Positions 51,913 through 61,296 of a stretch of DNA of 64,000 bases are shown here, piece after piece. Within the stretch, counting starts at the first letter, position 1; the number at the start of each line of letters is the position of its first letter. This stretch comes from Pedobacter xixiisoli (GTDB lineage Bacteria; Bacteroidota; Bacteroidia; Sphingobacteriales; Sphingobacteriaceae), in contig NZ_OCMT01000001.1 of the NCBI RefSeq assembly GCF_900215335.1, positions 248,001-312,000 of the forward strand, written 5' to 3'. The notes under the pieces are model-generated. The model saw nothing but the letters and a program-made list of their open reading frames with translations. It was not told the origin of the DNA and did no database searches. The position numbers were made by a program, and so were the translations under genes.

Positions 51913-53586
51913 ATGAATAAAAAATACTTATTGATTCTGACTGCAGTTTCAATGTTGGCTTTTGGAGCTTGTAAGAAAAGTAAAAATGAACCGACGCCAA
52001 CTCCAACCAAAGAAGAGCCTAAACCAGAAGATGAAACTCCACCAACAACAACAAATAGAACAGAGCTTTCCATTGATTCTATTTATTTGTATGCCAAGCA
52101 GCTATATTATTGGAATGATAATTTGCCTACTTATAAAGCTTTTAATCCTAGGCAATTTAATGTTGGAAGTGTAGCATTGGATAAATATGAAAATGAACTT
52201 TTAGGAATTGCTAACTATTCTGCGAATAAGTATGATATTTATCAAAATTCTACAAAGTATTCAAATATAACTGATATTACTACTAAAAATCCAAGTGCTA
52301 CTGGCGTTGTAATTAATGATAATAAGAGCCTGTCGGTAGATTTATTAGGTAATGGAAATGATGTCGGTATCAGGTTGGTGTCTTATTTGTTAGATAATAC
52401 TAGAACAAGATATCTTCCTTTTGTAACTGCTGTTTATCAAAATTCACCCGCAGAAAGTGCAGGGGTGAAAAGAGGATGGTATATTTCTAAAGCCAACGGA
52501 CAGGCTTACGGAGCAAATTATACGAATGAAATAGCTAATTTAAATGCAGCTCTTAATGGTATTTCGGTTACTTTAGAATTGACTAATTTGTTAACTAGTG
52601 CAAAAACAACCGTTACTTTGGCGAAAGCTTCTTATAAAAGTAGTCCGGTTTATAAAACTAAGGTAATTACAGCGGGTGCTAAGAAAATTGGATATTTTGC
52701 TTTTGCGAGATTTTCTAAATTAACGGTGTCCGGCAGAACTCCTTCTGATGTTAATTTAGATGCTGCGTTTAATGAGTTTTCAAGTCAGGGTGTTACGGAT
52801 TTGATTGTAGATTTGAGATACAATGGAGGGGGTTATGTAGAAACTGCAGAATATTTAACAAATTTGATAGCGCCTTCTAGTAATAATGGCAAGGTAATGT
52901 TTACAGAACACTACAATGCAACTATGCAGAACAATAAAGCTACAATTTTAAAAAATCAACCTTTGCTAGATGCAAATGGTAAGGTTCAGAGACAGAATGG
53001 TAATATTGTAACCTATTTTGACTATATGACAAATCCATATTCAGTAGCTAATAATACTGCAACGTTTTCTAAAAAGGGGAATTTGAATTCTGTGCAGAAT
53101 GTTATCTTTTTGGTAACTGGAAATACCGCTTCATCTAGTGAGTTAGTAATTAATTCATTAAAGCCACATATGTCAGTAAAGGTTATAGGTGCTACTACTT
53201 ATGGTAAGCCAATTGGTTTCTTCCCTATTGTCATTGAAAATAGATATGAAGTTTATTTCTCTTTGTTTGAAACTAGAAATTCACTAGGTCAAGGTGGATA
53301 CTACGCTGGGATTAAGCCTGAAGTAGGTTATGATGAAGATGCAGATGCGTCTGGAGAGTTTTGGGATGACATTAGATATGATTTTGGAGATGTAAAAGAG
53401 GCTTATTTAGCAGGAGCATTGAAAATTTTAGCTCCAGGAGTTACTTTCACAAATTCAGCTAGAGTGGCTAGCACTATGAGTGTAAATGGAGAAAGTTTTA
53501 ACTTGAAAAACTTTGAAAAAATGAAGCCACTTAAGAACGATAGTTTTGTAGGAATGATTGAAAATAGAACTAAACTGAAAAATTAA
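51913..53586 (+). CDS. S41-family peptidase, lipoprotein
   Basis: 557 residues from the ATG at 51913 (MNKKYLLILTAVSMLAFGAC lipoprotein signal with Cys of the lipobox AFGAC); the longer frame to 51844 starts inside the upstream gene. A Pro/Glu/Thr-rich linker follows. A PDZ-like domain (AVYQNSPAESAGVKRGWYIS) and an S41 peptidase domain with GVTDLIVDLRYNGGGYVETA and TGNTASSSELVINSL (likely nucleophile in the Ser-rich loop) come next, then the ATTYGKPIGF stretch. It is probably an outer-membrane or periplasmic processing protease of the tail-specific type. A terminator follows. Confidence 0.88.
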   Translation: MNKKYLLILTAVSMLAFGACKKSKNEPTPTPTKEEPKPEDETPPTTTNRTELSIDSIYLYAKQLYYWNDNLPTYKAFNPRQFNVGSVALDKYENELLGIANYSANKYDIYQNSTKYSNITDITTKNPSATGVVINDNKSLSVDLLGNGNDVGIRLVSYLLDNTRTRYLPFVTAVYQNSPAESAGVKRGWYISKANGQAYGANYTNEIANLNAALNGISVTLELTNLLTSAKTTVTLAKASYKSSPVYKTKVITAGAKKIGYFAFARFSKLTVSGRTPSDVNLDAAFNEFSSQGVTDLIVDLRYNGGGYVETAEYLTNLIAPSSNNGKVMFTEHYNATMQNNKATILKNQPLLDANGKVQRQNGNIVTYFDYMTNPYSVANNTATFSKKGNLNSVQNVIFLVTGNTASSSELVINSLKPHMSVKVIGATTYGKPIGFFPIVIENRYEVYFSLFETRNSLGQGGYYAGIKPEVGYDEDADASGEFWDDIRYDFGDVKEAYLAGALKILAPGVTFTNSARVASTMSVNGESFNLKNFEKMKPLKNDSFVGMIENRTKLKN

Positions 53587-53606
53587 AATAACATTAGAAT
53601 AGCATT

Positions 53607-53631
53607 AAGGCCGCTATTGCGGCTTTTTTTG
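53607..53631 (+). terminator. Terminator after the S41 peptidase
   Basis: GCCGC-TATT-GCGGC stem followed by seven Ts, about 25 bp beyond the stop codon at 53586. Confidence 0.88.
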
Positions 53632-53730
53632 TACATTAAATTTTTACAAAAGACTGTCTAAAAATTAGGATACAATATTGTTATTCTTTTAAAAAATTGT
53701 TAAGCTTGTTTAAACAAAATTATAATACTT

Positions 53731-53997
53731 ATGATTGGGGAATTAATTGAAAAGGAAGAAATAGATGTAACAGAATTTGTGCCCGCAGATGTACAGTTGT
53801 CTGAGGAGATGTTAGCTAAGCTTTCTTCTGCACAAAGGCTAGGCAATGAGTTTAAATCAAAGGCTTATATTGCCTTTAATACAAAACAAGGAGTTAGAAA
53901 GGTAAGCACAACTGTGTGGTCTGTAACAGAAAAATACCTACAGTTGAAAAATAACGTACATGTACCCATCAACTCCATAGTGGATATAGATTTCTAA
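53731..53997 (+). CDS. Small conserved-looking protein of unknown function
   Basis: 88 residues, soluble, acidic at the N terminus. A helical stretch (LSEEMLAKLSSAQRLGNEFK) leads to beta strands (SKAYIAFNTKQGVRKVSTTV, KYLQLKNNVHVPINSIVDIDF). No recognised domain. It stands alone with a terminator on each side (53607 and 54006), and has clear coding character. I do not know its role. Confidence 0.75.
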   Translation: MIGELIEKEEIDVTEFVPADVQLSEEMLAKLSSAQRLGNEFKSKAYIAFNTKQGVRKVSTTVWSVTEKYLQLKNNVHVPINSIVDIDF

Positions 53998-54005
53998 TTA
54001 AAACA

Positions 54006-54039
54006 AAAAATCCCAACTTTAAAAGGTTGGGATTTTTTG
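54006..54039. terminator. Bidirectional terminator between convergent genes
   Basis: AAAAATCCCAAC and GTTGGGATTTTT arms with an eight-base loop, T-rich on the plus strand. It lies between the small protein (plus) and the M28 peptidase (minus), four bases from the latter's stop. Confidence 0.88.
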
Positions 54040-54042
54040 TTT

Positions 54043-54978
54043 CTACTGTTTTTTCATTTGCAGTGTTTCTCTGAAAATACTTTGAATGTCTCTTTGTTTA
54101 TCAATATTCACAATTACTTCTTGTATCACACTTACTGCATCAGTATAAAATGCCTGATTAATGTTTTTAAACTCGTCAGTCGCTTTGTGATAATCTTTAT
54201 GGTCTTCAACCCCGAAATAGATGAAAGGGATATTTTTTGCATTAAAAGCACCTTGATCACTTTGGTTGGTCCAATCGTCATGTCCCAATTTAGGGTCATC
54301 GTGGCCTAACATTAATTTGATGTTAGGGTTGGTGGTAATTAGGTATTTCTTTAGTTGAGGATATTTAAAAGTGCCAACTGCGTAAAGCTCACCTTTATCA
54401 TTATGGCTAATCATATCCATGTTGATGTTTAATTTTATTTTCTCTAACGCAACCGGTGGATTTGCTACAAAAGCTTTCGCTCCCTGTAAGCCAACTTCTT
54501 CAGCGTCAAATAATGCAAAAATGATGGTGTTGTTGGGTTGGTGTTCTTTAAAGTATTTCGCAAAACTCAATAAGGCTGCAACACCGGAAGCATTATCATC
54601 TGCACCATTGTAAACCTCATTGTTAATTACCCCGATGTGGTCATAGTGTGCTGATACAACAATTACATCATCTGTTTTGCCTTGTATATAAGAAACAAGG
54701 TTAACTCCTTTGGTAATGCTATTTCTTCCCTTAATATCAAAATTTTGCTCATATTTGCCCAAAAATGGATGCGCCTCTACGCCAATCTCCTTTAGGCGTT
54801 TTACCAAATAGGTTCTAGAAAGTTCACTGCCCTTAGTTCCCGATTTACGACCTTCGTATTCATCAGAAGATAAAATCTCTACATCTTTAAGTAATTGGCT
54901 ATTGGCAGTTTTAACCTCCTTAACGGAACCACAACCTAACTGCAGCGCCAATGGTATAAGCAATAATAATCGGTTCAT
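54043..54978 (-). CDS. M28-family metallopeptidase, lipoprotein
   Basis: 311 residues from the ATG at 54978 (MNRLLLLIPLALQLGCGSV, lipoprotein signal). Zinc ligands follow the M28 pattern: His and Asp in VVSAHYDHIG and NGADDNASG, Glu in FDAEEVGLQG, Asp in MDMISHN, and a C-terminal His (VEDHKDYHKATDEFK). It is a co-catalytic two-zinc aminopeptidase type enzyme, probably anchored at the outer or inner membrane. Mature part begins right after the Cys. Confidence 0.9.
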   Translation of the reverse strand: MNRLLLLIPLALQLGCGSVKEVKTANSQLLKDVEILSSDEYEGRKSGTKGSELSRTYLVKRLKEIGVEAHPFLGKYEQNFDIKGRNSITKGVNLVSYIQGKTDDVIVVSAHYDHIGVINNEVYNGADDNASGVAALLSFAKYFKEHQPNNTIIFALFDAEEVGLQGAKAFVANPPVALEKIKLNINMDMISHNDKGELYAVGTFKYPQLKKYLITTNPNIKLMLGHDDPKLGHDDWTNQSDQGAFNAKNIPFIYFGVEDHKDYHKATDEFKNINQAFYTDAVSVIQEVIVNIDKQRDIQSIFRETLQMKKQ

Positions 54979-55101
54979 AATTTTTAATTGAAGTTTAAAG
55001 TTAGGAATATCTAGCAATAAAGTTTTGTTTTTGTAAAATCTTAAGTACGGATTTCTCCTTTGCTAATAACTCACTAAATTGCTTTCATAAATTCTCATAA
55101 A

Positions 55102-56085
55102 ATGGAATATAGAAGATTAGGTAAATCCGGGCTGCAGGTAAGCGCCCTTTCGTTTGGTAGCTGGCTAACATTTGGCAATCAAATTAGTGATAAAGTAGCC
55201 GATGAATTAATGGGTGTAGCTTATGATGCTGGTGTAAATTTCTTTGATAATGCCGAGGGTTATGCCGAAGGTAAATCAGAGATTGTAATGGGTAATATCA
55301 TCAAAAACCAGAAATGGGAACGCGAATCATTTGTGGTTTCTAGCAAAGTTTTCTTTGGTACAGAAAATAAAGGCCCAAATAGGGTAGGGTTATCTCGTAA
55401 ACACGTGATCGAAGCTTGTAATGCTGCTTTGAAACGTTTGCAAGTAGATTACTTAGATTTGTATTTCTGTCATCGCCCTGATAAAAATACACCTATCGAA
55501 GAAACTGTTTTTGCGATGAACACCTTATTGCGACAAGGCAAAATTTTGTACTGGGGAACATCTGAGTGGAGTGCTGCCGAAATTATAGAAGCTATCGCTA
55601 TCGCGAAACAATACAATTTGATTGGTCCAACTATGGAGCAGCCGCAGTATAACCTGTTTGAGCGCAACAAGCTAGAAAATGAGTATTTGCACTTATTCAA
55701 TAACCATGGTTTAGGCACTACCATTTGGTCGCCATTGGCTTCTGGAATCTTGTCTGGAAAATACACTAACGGTGGGGTAGAAGGAACGCGTTTAGCTTTA
55801 GAAGGTTTGGAGTGGCTTAAGGATAGAACTTTGGCTGAAGACAGAATGCAAAAGGCAGCCGCTCTGCAAGAGTTAGCCAACAGTTTAGATGTTTCTTTAG
55901 CAAAATTGTCGATTGCTTGGTGCTTAAAAAATCCCCACGTAAGTACTGTAATTTTAGGAGCTTCTAAGGTGCCGCAATTGCAGGAAAATCTTCAAGTTTT
56001 AGAGGTGTTACCAGTGTTAACAGAGGATGTGCTAACGAAAATAGAGGAAATTGTGAAAACGAAGCCTCAATTGGCAGATTTTTAG
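55102..56085 (+). CDS. Aldo/keto reductase (potassium-channel beta-subunit type)
   Basis: 327 residues. The AKR tetrad is present: Asp in FFDNAEGYAEGKSE, Tyr in EGYAEG, Lys in VSSKVF and His in YFCHRPD. The start MEYRRLGKSGLQVSALSFGSW and QPQYNLFERNKLE are typical of the KvBeta/YghZ-like AKR branch, which uses NADPH. Substrate unknown. The hairpins at 56098-56206 follow its stop. Confidence 0.93.
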   Translation: MEYRRLGKSGLQVSALSFGSWLTFGNQISDKVADELMGVAYDAGVNFFDNAEGYAEGKSEIVMGNIIKNQKWERESFVVSSKVFFGTENKGPNRVGLSRKHVIEACNAALKRLQVDYLDLYFCHRPDKNTPIEETVFAMNTLLRQGKILYWGTSEWSAAEIIEAIAIAKQYNLIGPTMEQPQYNLFERNKLENEYLHLFNNHGLGTTIWSPLASGILSGKYTNGGVEGTRLALEGLEWLKDRTLAEDRMQKAAALQELANSLDVSLAKLSIAWCLKNPHVSTVILGASKVPQLQENLQVLEVLPVLTEDVLTKIEEIVKTKPQLADF

Positions 56086-56097
56086 AAGATGTTTTTA

Positions 56098-56130
56098 AGA
56101 CTTACGAAGTTTTCTAAACTTCGTAAGTCT
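56098..56130. repeat. Hairpin element after the aldo/keto reductase
   Basis: AGACTTACGAAGTTT and its exact complement AAACTTCGTAAGTCT form a 15-bp stem with a three-base loop. The right arm is identical to an isolated copy at 37683-37697. Beginning 13 bases after the stop, it could serve as 3' end of the mRNA. Confidence 0.8.
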
Positions 56131-56137
56131 ACTTTGT

Positions 56138-56206
56138 GTGTCAGGCTGAGCCTTTCGAAGCCTAAAAACAGGTGTTAATTGTATTTCGACACGCTCAATG
56201 TGACAC
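56138..56206. repeat. Decayed hairpin with GTGTCA and TGACAC ends
   Basis: End repeats GTGTCA (56138-56143) and TGACAC (56201-56206), with TGAGC/GCTCA and TTCGA/TCGAA inner pairs, make a long imperfect hairpin. The motif TCAGGCTGAGCCTTTCGAAG is a common Bacteroidota intergenic repeat type. It ends nine bases before the GAPDH stop codon. Confidence 0.65.
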
Positions 56207-56214
56207 TCTATTAT

Positions 56215-57663
56215 TTAATAATAAGTCAACCTTACTACGCCAGCAATTTTTTTAGCTAAGCGAATTACCTGACGGGTATAGCCATACTCATTGTCGTACC
56301 ACGCATATAAAATCACAGATTTCCCATCTTTAGAAAGAATCGTTGCTGGGCCATCTATAATAGAGGCATGACTGTTGCCAATCAAATCAGTACTTACCAA
56401 TTCGTTGGAAACAGAGTACTCTAATTGTTCAGAGAGGTTGCCAAATAAAGAAGCTTGTTTCAATACTTCTGCTACCTCTTCTCTCGTGGTTTCTTGGTTT
56501 AAGGATAAATTTAATATTGCTAAAGAAACATTTGGTGTGGGTACACGAACCGCATTTCCTGTCAACTTCCCAGTTAATTGAGGGAGTACTTTTGCTACCG
56601 CTTTGTCGGCACCAGTTTCGGTAATAACTAAGTTTAAAGCTGCCGAACGGCCTCTACGATATTTCTTGTGGTAATTATCTAAAAGGTTTTGGTCGTTGGT
56701 GTAAGAATGAACTGTTTCGATATGACCTTTTTCGATGCCAAAACTCTCTTCTACAACTTTTAATACAGGAATGATCGCATTCGTGGTACAAGATGCGTTA
56801 GAGAAAATGTTTTCTTCCTTGAAATCGAAATCTGTATCATTAATTCCGGTGACAATATTTGGAATATCACCTTTGGCTGGAGCGGTTAGCAACACTTTGC
56901 TCACACCTTTGGCGCTCAAATGCCTGCTTAAGCCCTCGCGGTCGCGGAAAACGCCAGTGTTGTCGATGACTAATGCGTCGTTAATACCATATGCTGTGTA
57001 ATCAGCGTCTTCCGGATTTTTAACTGCAATTAGATAAATAGTTTGTCCGTTAATAATTAAAGCTCTGTTCTCGTGGTCTTCTATAATAGTGCCGTTAAAA
57101 GGACCATGAATAGAATCTGTGCGAAGTAGTTCAGCACGTTTAGTTAATTCTTCGTCGCTATAGCTGCGGGTTACGATGGCACGTAAGCGTAACTGTTCAC
57201 CTTTTCCGGCTTGTACAATTAATTCTCTAGCCGCAATACGACCAATGCGACCAAAACCATATAATACCACATCTTTTGGCTTTAAATTGATTTTGTCTTT
57301 GCCAATGTGTTTGCCTAGTTTGCTGATAATGAAATCATGCATGGAAGATTGGGTATTGCTTTCATCAAGCCACTCGGAAGCTAGTCTACCTACATCAATC
57401 CTAGAAGGCGCTAAGCTCGATTTGGCTATCGTATTAGCAAGTTCCAATGTTTCATAGATGGAAATATCTTTTCCACTAATTTCTTTTGCGTACTGATGGT
57501 AAGCAAGGATTTCGCTACTACCAACATCAAACAAAGGTTTACGGAAGAGTACTAATTCGATAGACCTATCGAACCACAGATGACCTACGCACTTAATTAG
57601 CTCAAGTGCTTTCTTTTCTTTTTCAATCCAGTTTTGAAACTCTGATTGATATTTATTAGACAT
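56215..57663 (-). CDS. gap: Glyceraldehyde-3-phosphate dehydrogenase, N-terminally extended form
   Basis: 482 residues from the ATG at 57663 (MSNKYQSEFQNWIEKEKKAL); the longer frame (20 codons more) would start with an atypical hydrophobic leader. A helical N-terminal extension of about 125 residues precedes the classical GAPDH fold: NAD-binding YGFGRIGRIAA, catalytic Cys in SNASCTTN, TGADKAV and the C-terminal YDNEYGYTRQV. Bacteroidota often carry this long form. It oxidises glyceraldehyde 3-phosphate to 1,3-bisphosphoglycerate; cofactor preference unknown. Confidence 0.93.
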   Translation of the reverse strand: MSNKYQSEFQNWIEKEKKALELIKCVGHLWFDRSIELVLFRKPLFDVGSSEILAYHQYAKEISGKDISIYETLELANTIAKSSLAPSRIDVGRLASEWLDESNTQSSMHDFIISKLGKHIGKDKINLKPKDVVLYGFGRIGRIAARELIVQAGKGEQLRLRAIVTRSYSDEELTKRAELLRTDSIHGPFNGTIIEDHENRALIINGQTIYLIAVKNPEDADYTAYGINDALVIDNTGVFRDREGLSRHLSAKGVSKVLLTAPAKGDIPNIVTGINDTDFDFKEENIFSNASCTTNAIIPVLKVVEESFGIEKGHIETVHSYTNDQNLLDNYHKKYRRGRSAALNLVITETGADKAVAKVLPQLTGKLTGNAVRVPTPNVSLAILNLSLNQETTREEVAEVLKQASLFGNLSEQLEYSVSNELVSTDLIGNSHASIIDGPATILSKDGKSVILYAWYDNEYGYTRQVIRLAKKIAGVVRLTYY

Positions 57664-57700
57664 ACAAGAAATTATTTTGGTTAGAAATGCTGCAAAAGTA

Positions 57701-57731
57701 AAAAAGATTGAGCGAGTGCCCAATCTTTTTT
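57701..57731 (-). terminator. Terminator after rpoD
   Basis: AAAAAAGATTG and CAATCTTTTTT flank a ten-base loop, T-rich on the minus strand. It lies about 70 bp beyond the rpoD stop, upstream of the GAPDH start. Confidence 0.82.
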
Positions 57732-57801
57732 GATTTATTTTTCTTGTAAAATATTGTCTAACAGTGTGTTTAACTTACACTAAGTAGCTTTTGTTTCCAG
57801 C

Positions 57802-58662
57802 TTATCCTAAGTAAGATTTCAAGATTTTACTTCTTGAAGTATGACGTAGGCGTTGTAGTGCTTTGTCTTTAATTTGACGTACACGCTCACGAGTCAAGTT
57901 AAATTTCTCGCCAATTTCTTCTAATGAAAGAGGATGGTTGGTGCTTAATCCGAAGAACAATACAATGATTTCACGCTCTCTTTCAGTTAAAGTAGATAAA
58001 GAACGTTTAATCTCTTCTGAAAGTGACTCGTTGATTAGGTTACTATCCGTATTAGGTTCGTGATTTTCTAATACGTCTAGTAGGGTATTTTCCTCACCTT
58101 GCACAAATGGAGCATCCATAGATACGTGACGGCCAGAGTTGCTTAAAGTGTCAGAAATCTTGTCAACAGTAGTTTCTAAAATATCTGCCAATTCTTCTGG
58201 AGAAGGCTCACGTTCATACTCTTGCTCTAATTTAGAGAAGGCCTTGCTGATTTTACTTAATGAACCTACTTGGTTTAAAGGTAAACGAACAATACGACTT
58301 TGTTCAGCGATAGCCTGTAAAATCGATTGACGGATCCACCATACCGCATAAGAAATGAATTTAAAACCTTTAGTTTCGTCAAAACGTTTGGCAGCTTTAA
58401 TCAAACCTAAGTTTCCTTCATTGATCAAATCTCCAAGTGTTAAACCTTGATTTTGATATTGTTTCGCTACCGAAACAACGAAACGTAAATTGGTTTTTGT
58501 TAATCTTTCAAGAGCGGCTTGATCTCCTTCACGAATCTTACGAGCTAAAATTACTTCTTCTTCAGCTGTGATTAAATCTACTTTGCCAATCTCGTGTAGG
58601 TACTTGTCTAACGACTGACTTTCGCGATTGGTAATGGATTGGGTTATTTTGAGTTGTCTCAT
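57802..58662 (-). CDS. rpoD: Primary sigma factor RpoD (short Bacteroidota sigma-70)
   Basis: 286 residues. Regions 1.2-4.2 are present but the long N-terminal region 1.1 of proteobacterial RpoD is absent, the usual Bacteroidota state (sigma-ABfr). Region 2.4/2.3: [21 protein letters not shown]; region 3: [17 protein letters not shown]; region 4.2: [29 protein letters not shown], the -35 binding helix. This factor recognises the TTG/TAnnTTTG promoters noted elsewhere in the window. The region upstream (58663-59004) is AT-rich and probably holds its promoter. Confidence 0.97.
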   Translation of the reverse strand: MRQLKITQSITNRESQSLDKYLHEIGKVDLITAEEEVILARKIREGDQAALERLTKTNLRFVVSVAKQYQNQGLTLGDLINEGNLGLIKAAKRFDETKGFKFISYAVWWIRQSILQAIAEQSRIVRLPLNQVGSLSKISKAFSKLEQEYEREPSPEELADILETTVDKISDTLSNSGRHVSMDAPFVQGEENTLLDVLENHEPNTDSNLINESLSEEIKRSLSTLTEREREIIVLFFGLSTNHPLSLEEIGEKFNLTRERVRQIKDKALQRLRHTSRSKILKSYLG

Positions 58663-59004
58663 TTATATGTATTGGTCCTCGTTGGATTTTTCAATTCTGC
58701 AAAAATACGTTTTTTTTAAGCGGAATAGAAACTTAAATTACTGAAAATGTTGTGTTTTGTCATGTATTTTTGAACGATTTGTTTATAGCAAAAATCATTC
58801 CAATTTGTTTCTAATAATAGTGATGTAGTTTCGATTGGTTGTTGATTAAGTTATTGTTTTTTAGTTTTTTAACGCTGTTTTTCGAGGTGAACAATGACTT
58901 AATTATTACTGTATATTTATGTTTTTCAACAATGCGTTCAAAAAGACTGACAAAAGGGACATTTGATGTGTCGCAAAATTGGGATGTTTTGTCTACACAT
59001 TAAA
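58663..59004. other. AT-rich gap upstream of rpoD
   Basis: 342 bp without a gene. On the minus strand there is a TATTTTTG box (58700-58707), a possible -7 element for rpoD, with no clear -33 TTG at the right distance. T-rich stretches make it AT-rich. I see no hairpin terminator or repeat. Confidence 0.5.
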
Positions 59005-59598
59005 TTATAAATGTAGCCTAACTCCATATCCCATAAAGAATATCTTTGTTATTGACGTTGTTGTACGATTCTCGAACCAGCTTACTGCGTAAAGATCGTT
59101 AGTGTTGGTTTCTGCATAAAGGCTTACTGCTTTAATTGCCGATTTTTCACTTCCTAAAATCTTTAGTTCTGTGCTGAAACCTAAGTGCCCTTTTAACGCT
59201 GTAGACCACCAGTAATATCCTTCTGGATATTGATTAGGATCAAATTTTTTATCGAAATTATGGCCTAAAGTATACGACATGAAAATTACTGGATTAATGG
59301 GTTGCCATATCAGGTCCTTATTTAATTTGATATTAAACGGCTTATAATCAAACTTTGTTGTCAATATATTGATTGGTCCGCCTTTACTTTTGGGTACAAA
59401 TCCATAGTTTAAGCTAGCGGTTGTTTTATGGTTGAAGAAAAAATAGCCTATGCCGCCACTCATATAACCAATGCTGCCGCCGTATTGCATGTTGATGAAA
59501 TCTGGTGTTAAGGCCTTTATAATCTGACGTTGGCCAAAAATCAATGTTGGGATAAGTAGTAAGCTAAAAGCTAATAGGATGTGTTTCAATTTGTCCAT
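59005..59598 (-). CDS. Uncharacterised outer-membrane-type protein
   Basis: 197 residues with an N-terminal signal peptide (MDKLKHILLAFSLLLIPTLIFG). The remainder is rich in Gly/aromatic beta-strand-like segments (NYGFVPKSKGG, YTLGHNFDKKF, YPEGYYWWSTALKGHLGF) and ends with GVRLHL, as in small beta-barrels. The start overlaps the end of the metallophosphoesterase gene by 35 bp, so the two are one operon. Barrel prediction is inferred. Confidence 0.75.
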   Translation of the reverse strand: MDKLKHILLAFSLLLIPTLIFGQRQIIKALTPDFINMQYGGSIGYMSGGIGYFFFNHKTTASLNYGFVPKSKGGPINILTTKFDYKPFNIKLNKDLIWQPINPVIFMSYTLGHNFDKKFDPNQYPEGYYWWSTALKGHLGFSTELKILGSEKSAIKAVSLYAETNTNDLYAVSWFENRTTTSITKIFFMGYGVRLHL

Positions 59599-60367
59599 TA
59601 AGAATATCTAATATGGTATAAGCTCTATTTACAATAGCATTGGTGATGATAAAAGGAACGCTGTTGCTGTTTGGTTTATAGGTTTTATCGGGAGCATGTT
59701 GATGTGCATGTACAGAAGCTAAAAAGCCTGGAGTGCTGTTAGCCAACTCTTCATAGACAGGGCGTAATTTGGGGTCAAAATCTGCATCGTTGGGAGGTAT
59801 ATGAGAGAAAGCAATAATGTTTGAAACACCATTCTCTAATTTGAGGTTGGCTTTTAGCCAGGCAATATCTGGTACTGCGCCATTGAAGTTGTATTCTCGG
59901 CTATTCGAGTCAAAACATACAAACTTCACTCCTCCATAGTTAAATGTAAAATTGAATTCTCCAAACATTCTTCTGAAGACATAAGGGCCATTTGCTACCA
60001 AATCGTGGTTGCCAACAATGGAGATAAACGGGACTTTTAATTTTGAGTAGATGTTATAAATACCTTCAAATTCCAGTAGTTGTCCAAAATCAGAGATATC
60101 TCCATTTAAAATAACAAAGTCGATGTCATTTCTATCATTGATTTGATCTACAAAAAGCTGAGCTTCTTTGTACATTCTTTGCGTATCGCCCGATACTGCT
60201 ATTCGGATACGGGAGCCTGGAGTTTTTTGCTGTAATTTTGCAATCTCGGTATTATTTACGTTCTCTGGAGTGCCGCTTCTGAATTTTTGGTTCGGGCTAA
60301 ATTCTACGCCATTACACCCTAAGAGAAAAATAAAAGAGATGGCGAAATAAAAAGATAGTTTTTTCAT
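59564..60367 (-). CDS. Calcineurin-like metallophosphoesterase, lipoprotein
   Basis: 267 residues from the ATG at 60367 (MKKLSFYFAISFIFLLGC, lipoprotein signal). Metal-binding motifs: VSGDTQR (in place of the usual D-x-H), VILNGDISDFGQ, SIVGNHDLVANG, AFSHIPP and VHAHQH. The first motif lacks the usual D-x-H His (GDTQ), a point to check. It probably cleaves phosphate esters in the periplasm or at the cell surface. The barrel-like gene overlaps its end. Confidence 0.82.
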   Translation of the reverse strand: MKKLSFYFAISFIFLLGCNGVEFSPNQKFRSGTPENVNNTEIAKLQQKTPGSRIRIAVSGDTQRMYKEAQLFVDQINDRNDIDFVILNGDISDFGQLLEFEGIYNIYSKLKVPFISIVGNHDLVANGPYVFRRMFGEFNFTFNYGGVKFVCFDSNSREYNFNGAVPDIAWLKANLKLENGVSNIIAFSHIPPNDADFDPKLRPVYEELANSTPGFLASVHAHQHAPDKTYKPNSNSVPFIITNAIVNRAYTILDILNGQIETHPISF

Positions 60368-60398
60368 TTGATGGATAACATAGAGCGCCTGCAATTGT

Positions 60399-61241
60399 TT
60401 ATAATATCTCAGTTAATGAGAAAGTGTCTTTTAGGCGAATTCCTTTTTCTGTATGCAGTAGCGTGCAACACTCGTTGATGGGGTCGTGCTCTAGATAAAG
60501 TATGTACTCGTTAGTTGCGGCTTCTTCCAAAAAATCTTTCTTTTCTGCTAAGGTTTGTAAGGGAAACATGTCGTATGCCATTACGTAAGGTAGTGGAATG
60601 TGTCCTGTGGAAGGAAGTAAATCGGCCATGTAAACAATTGTTTTGTCCTTATACTGTAATTGAGGCAACATCATCGCATCGGTATGCCCGTAAGCAAAGC
60701 GGATATTGATGCCATCGTGAAAATGTACATTTTGCTGTGTCGGAATAAACTTCAGTTGTCCGCTTTCTTGTATTGGCAAAATGTTCTCTTTCAGGAAAGA
60801 AGCCTTTTCTCTTGCGTTTGGTGTTACTGCCCAGTCCCAGTGTTGTTGATTACTCCAATAAATTGCGTTTTTAAATGCAGGCACCAGCTGGTCGCCCTGT
60901 CTCTCGATAGAGCCTCCGCAATGGTCAAAGTGTAAATGCGTTAAAAATACATCAGTGATGTCATCTCTATGAAAACCATGGGCGGCTAGAGATTTATCTA
61001 AGGTGTCATCACCATGAAGATAATAATGACCAAAGAACTTTTCGTCTTGTTTGTTCCCTAATCCGTTATCGACTAGAATTAACCTTCCCCCATCTTCAAT
61101 TAAAAGGCATCTCATCGCCCAAGAGCATAAGTTGTTTGCATCTGCTGGGTTTGTTTTTTGCCAAATGGACTTTGGAACAACGCCAAACATAGCGCCTCCA
61201 TCTAGCTTGAAATTTCCGGTGTTGATCGTGTAGAGTTTCAT
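60399..61241 (-). CDS. MBL-fold metallo-hydrolase
   Basis: 280 residues of the metallo-beta-lactamase fold. The HxHxDH metal motif is TDVFLTHLHFDHCGGS, preceded by DNGLGNK, and the later His in YGHTDAMML and Asp in VYMADLLP complete the two-metal site; a further His is in YLEHDP. The type could be a lactonase, glyoxalase or other hydrolase; the sequence does not decide. It is minus-strand, 31 bp upstream of the metallophosphoesterase gene, possibly co-transcribed. Confidence 0.87.
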   Translation of the reverse strand: MKLYTINTGNFKLDGGAMFGVVPKSIWQKTNPADANNLCSWAMRCLLIEDGGRLILVDNGLGNKQDEKFFGHYYLHGDDTLDKSLAAHGFHRDDITDVFLTHLHFDHCGGSIERQGDQLVPAFKNAIYWSNQQHWDWAVTPNAREKASFLKENILPIQESGQLKFIPTQQNVHFHDGINIRFAYGHTDAMMLPQLQYKDKTIVYMADLLPSTGHIPLPYVMAYDMFPLQTLAEKKDFLEEAATNEYILYLEHDPINECCTLLHTEKGIRLKDTFSLTEIL

Positions 61242-61296
61242 TTCGGTTGGTTAATTTATGCATTGGTTAATTGTAATGAAAATACCTTTAAACAAA

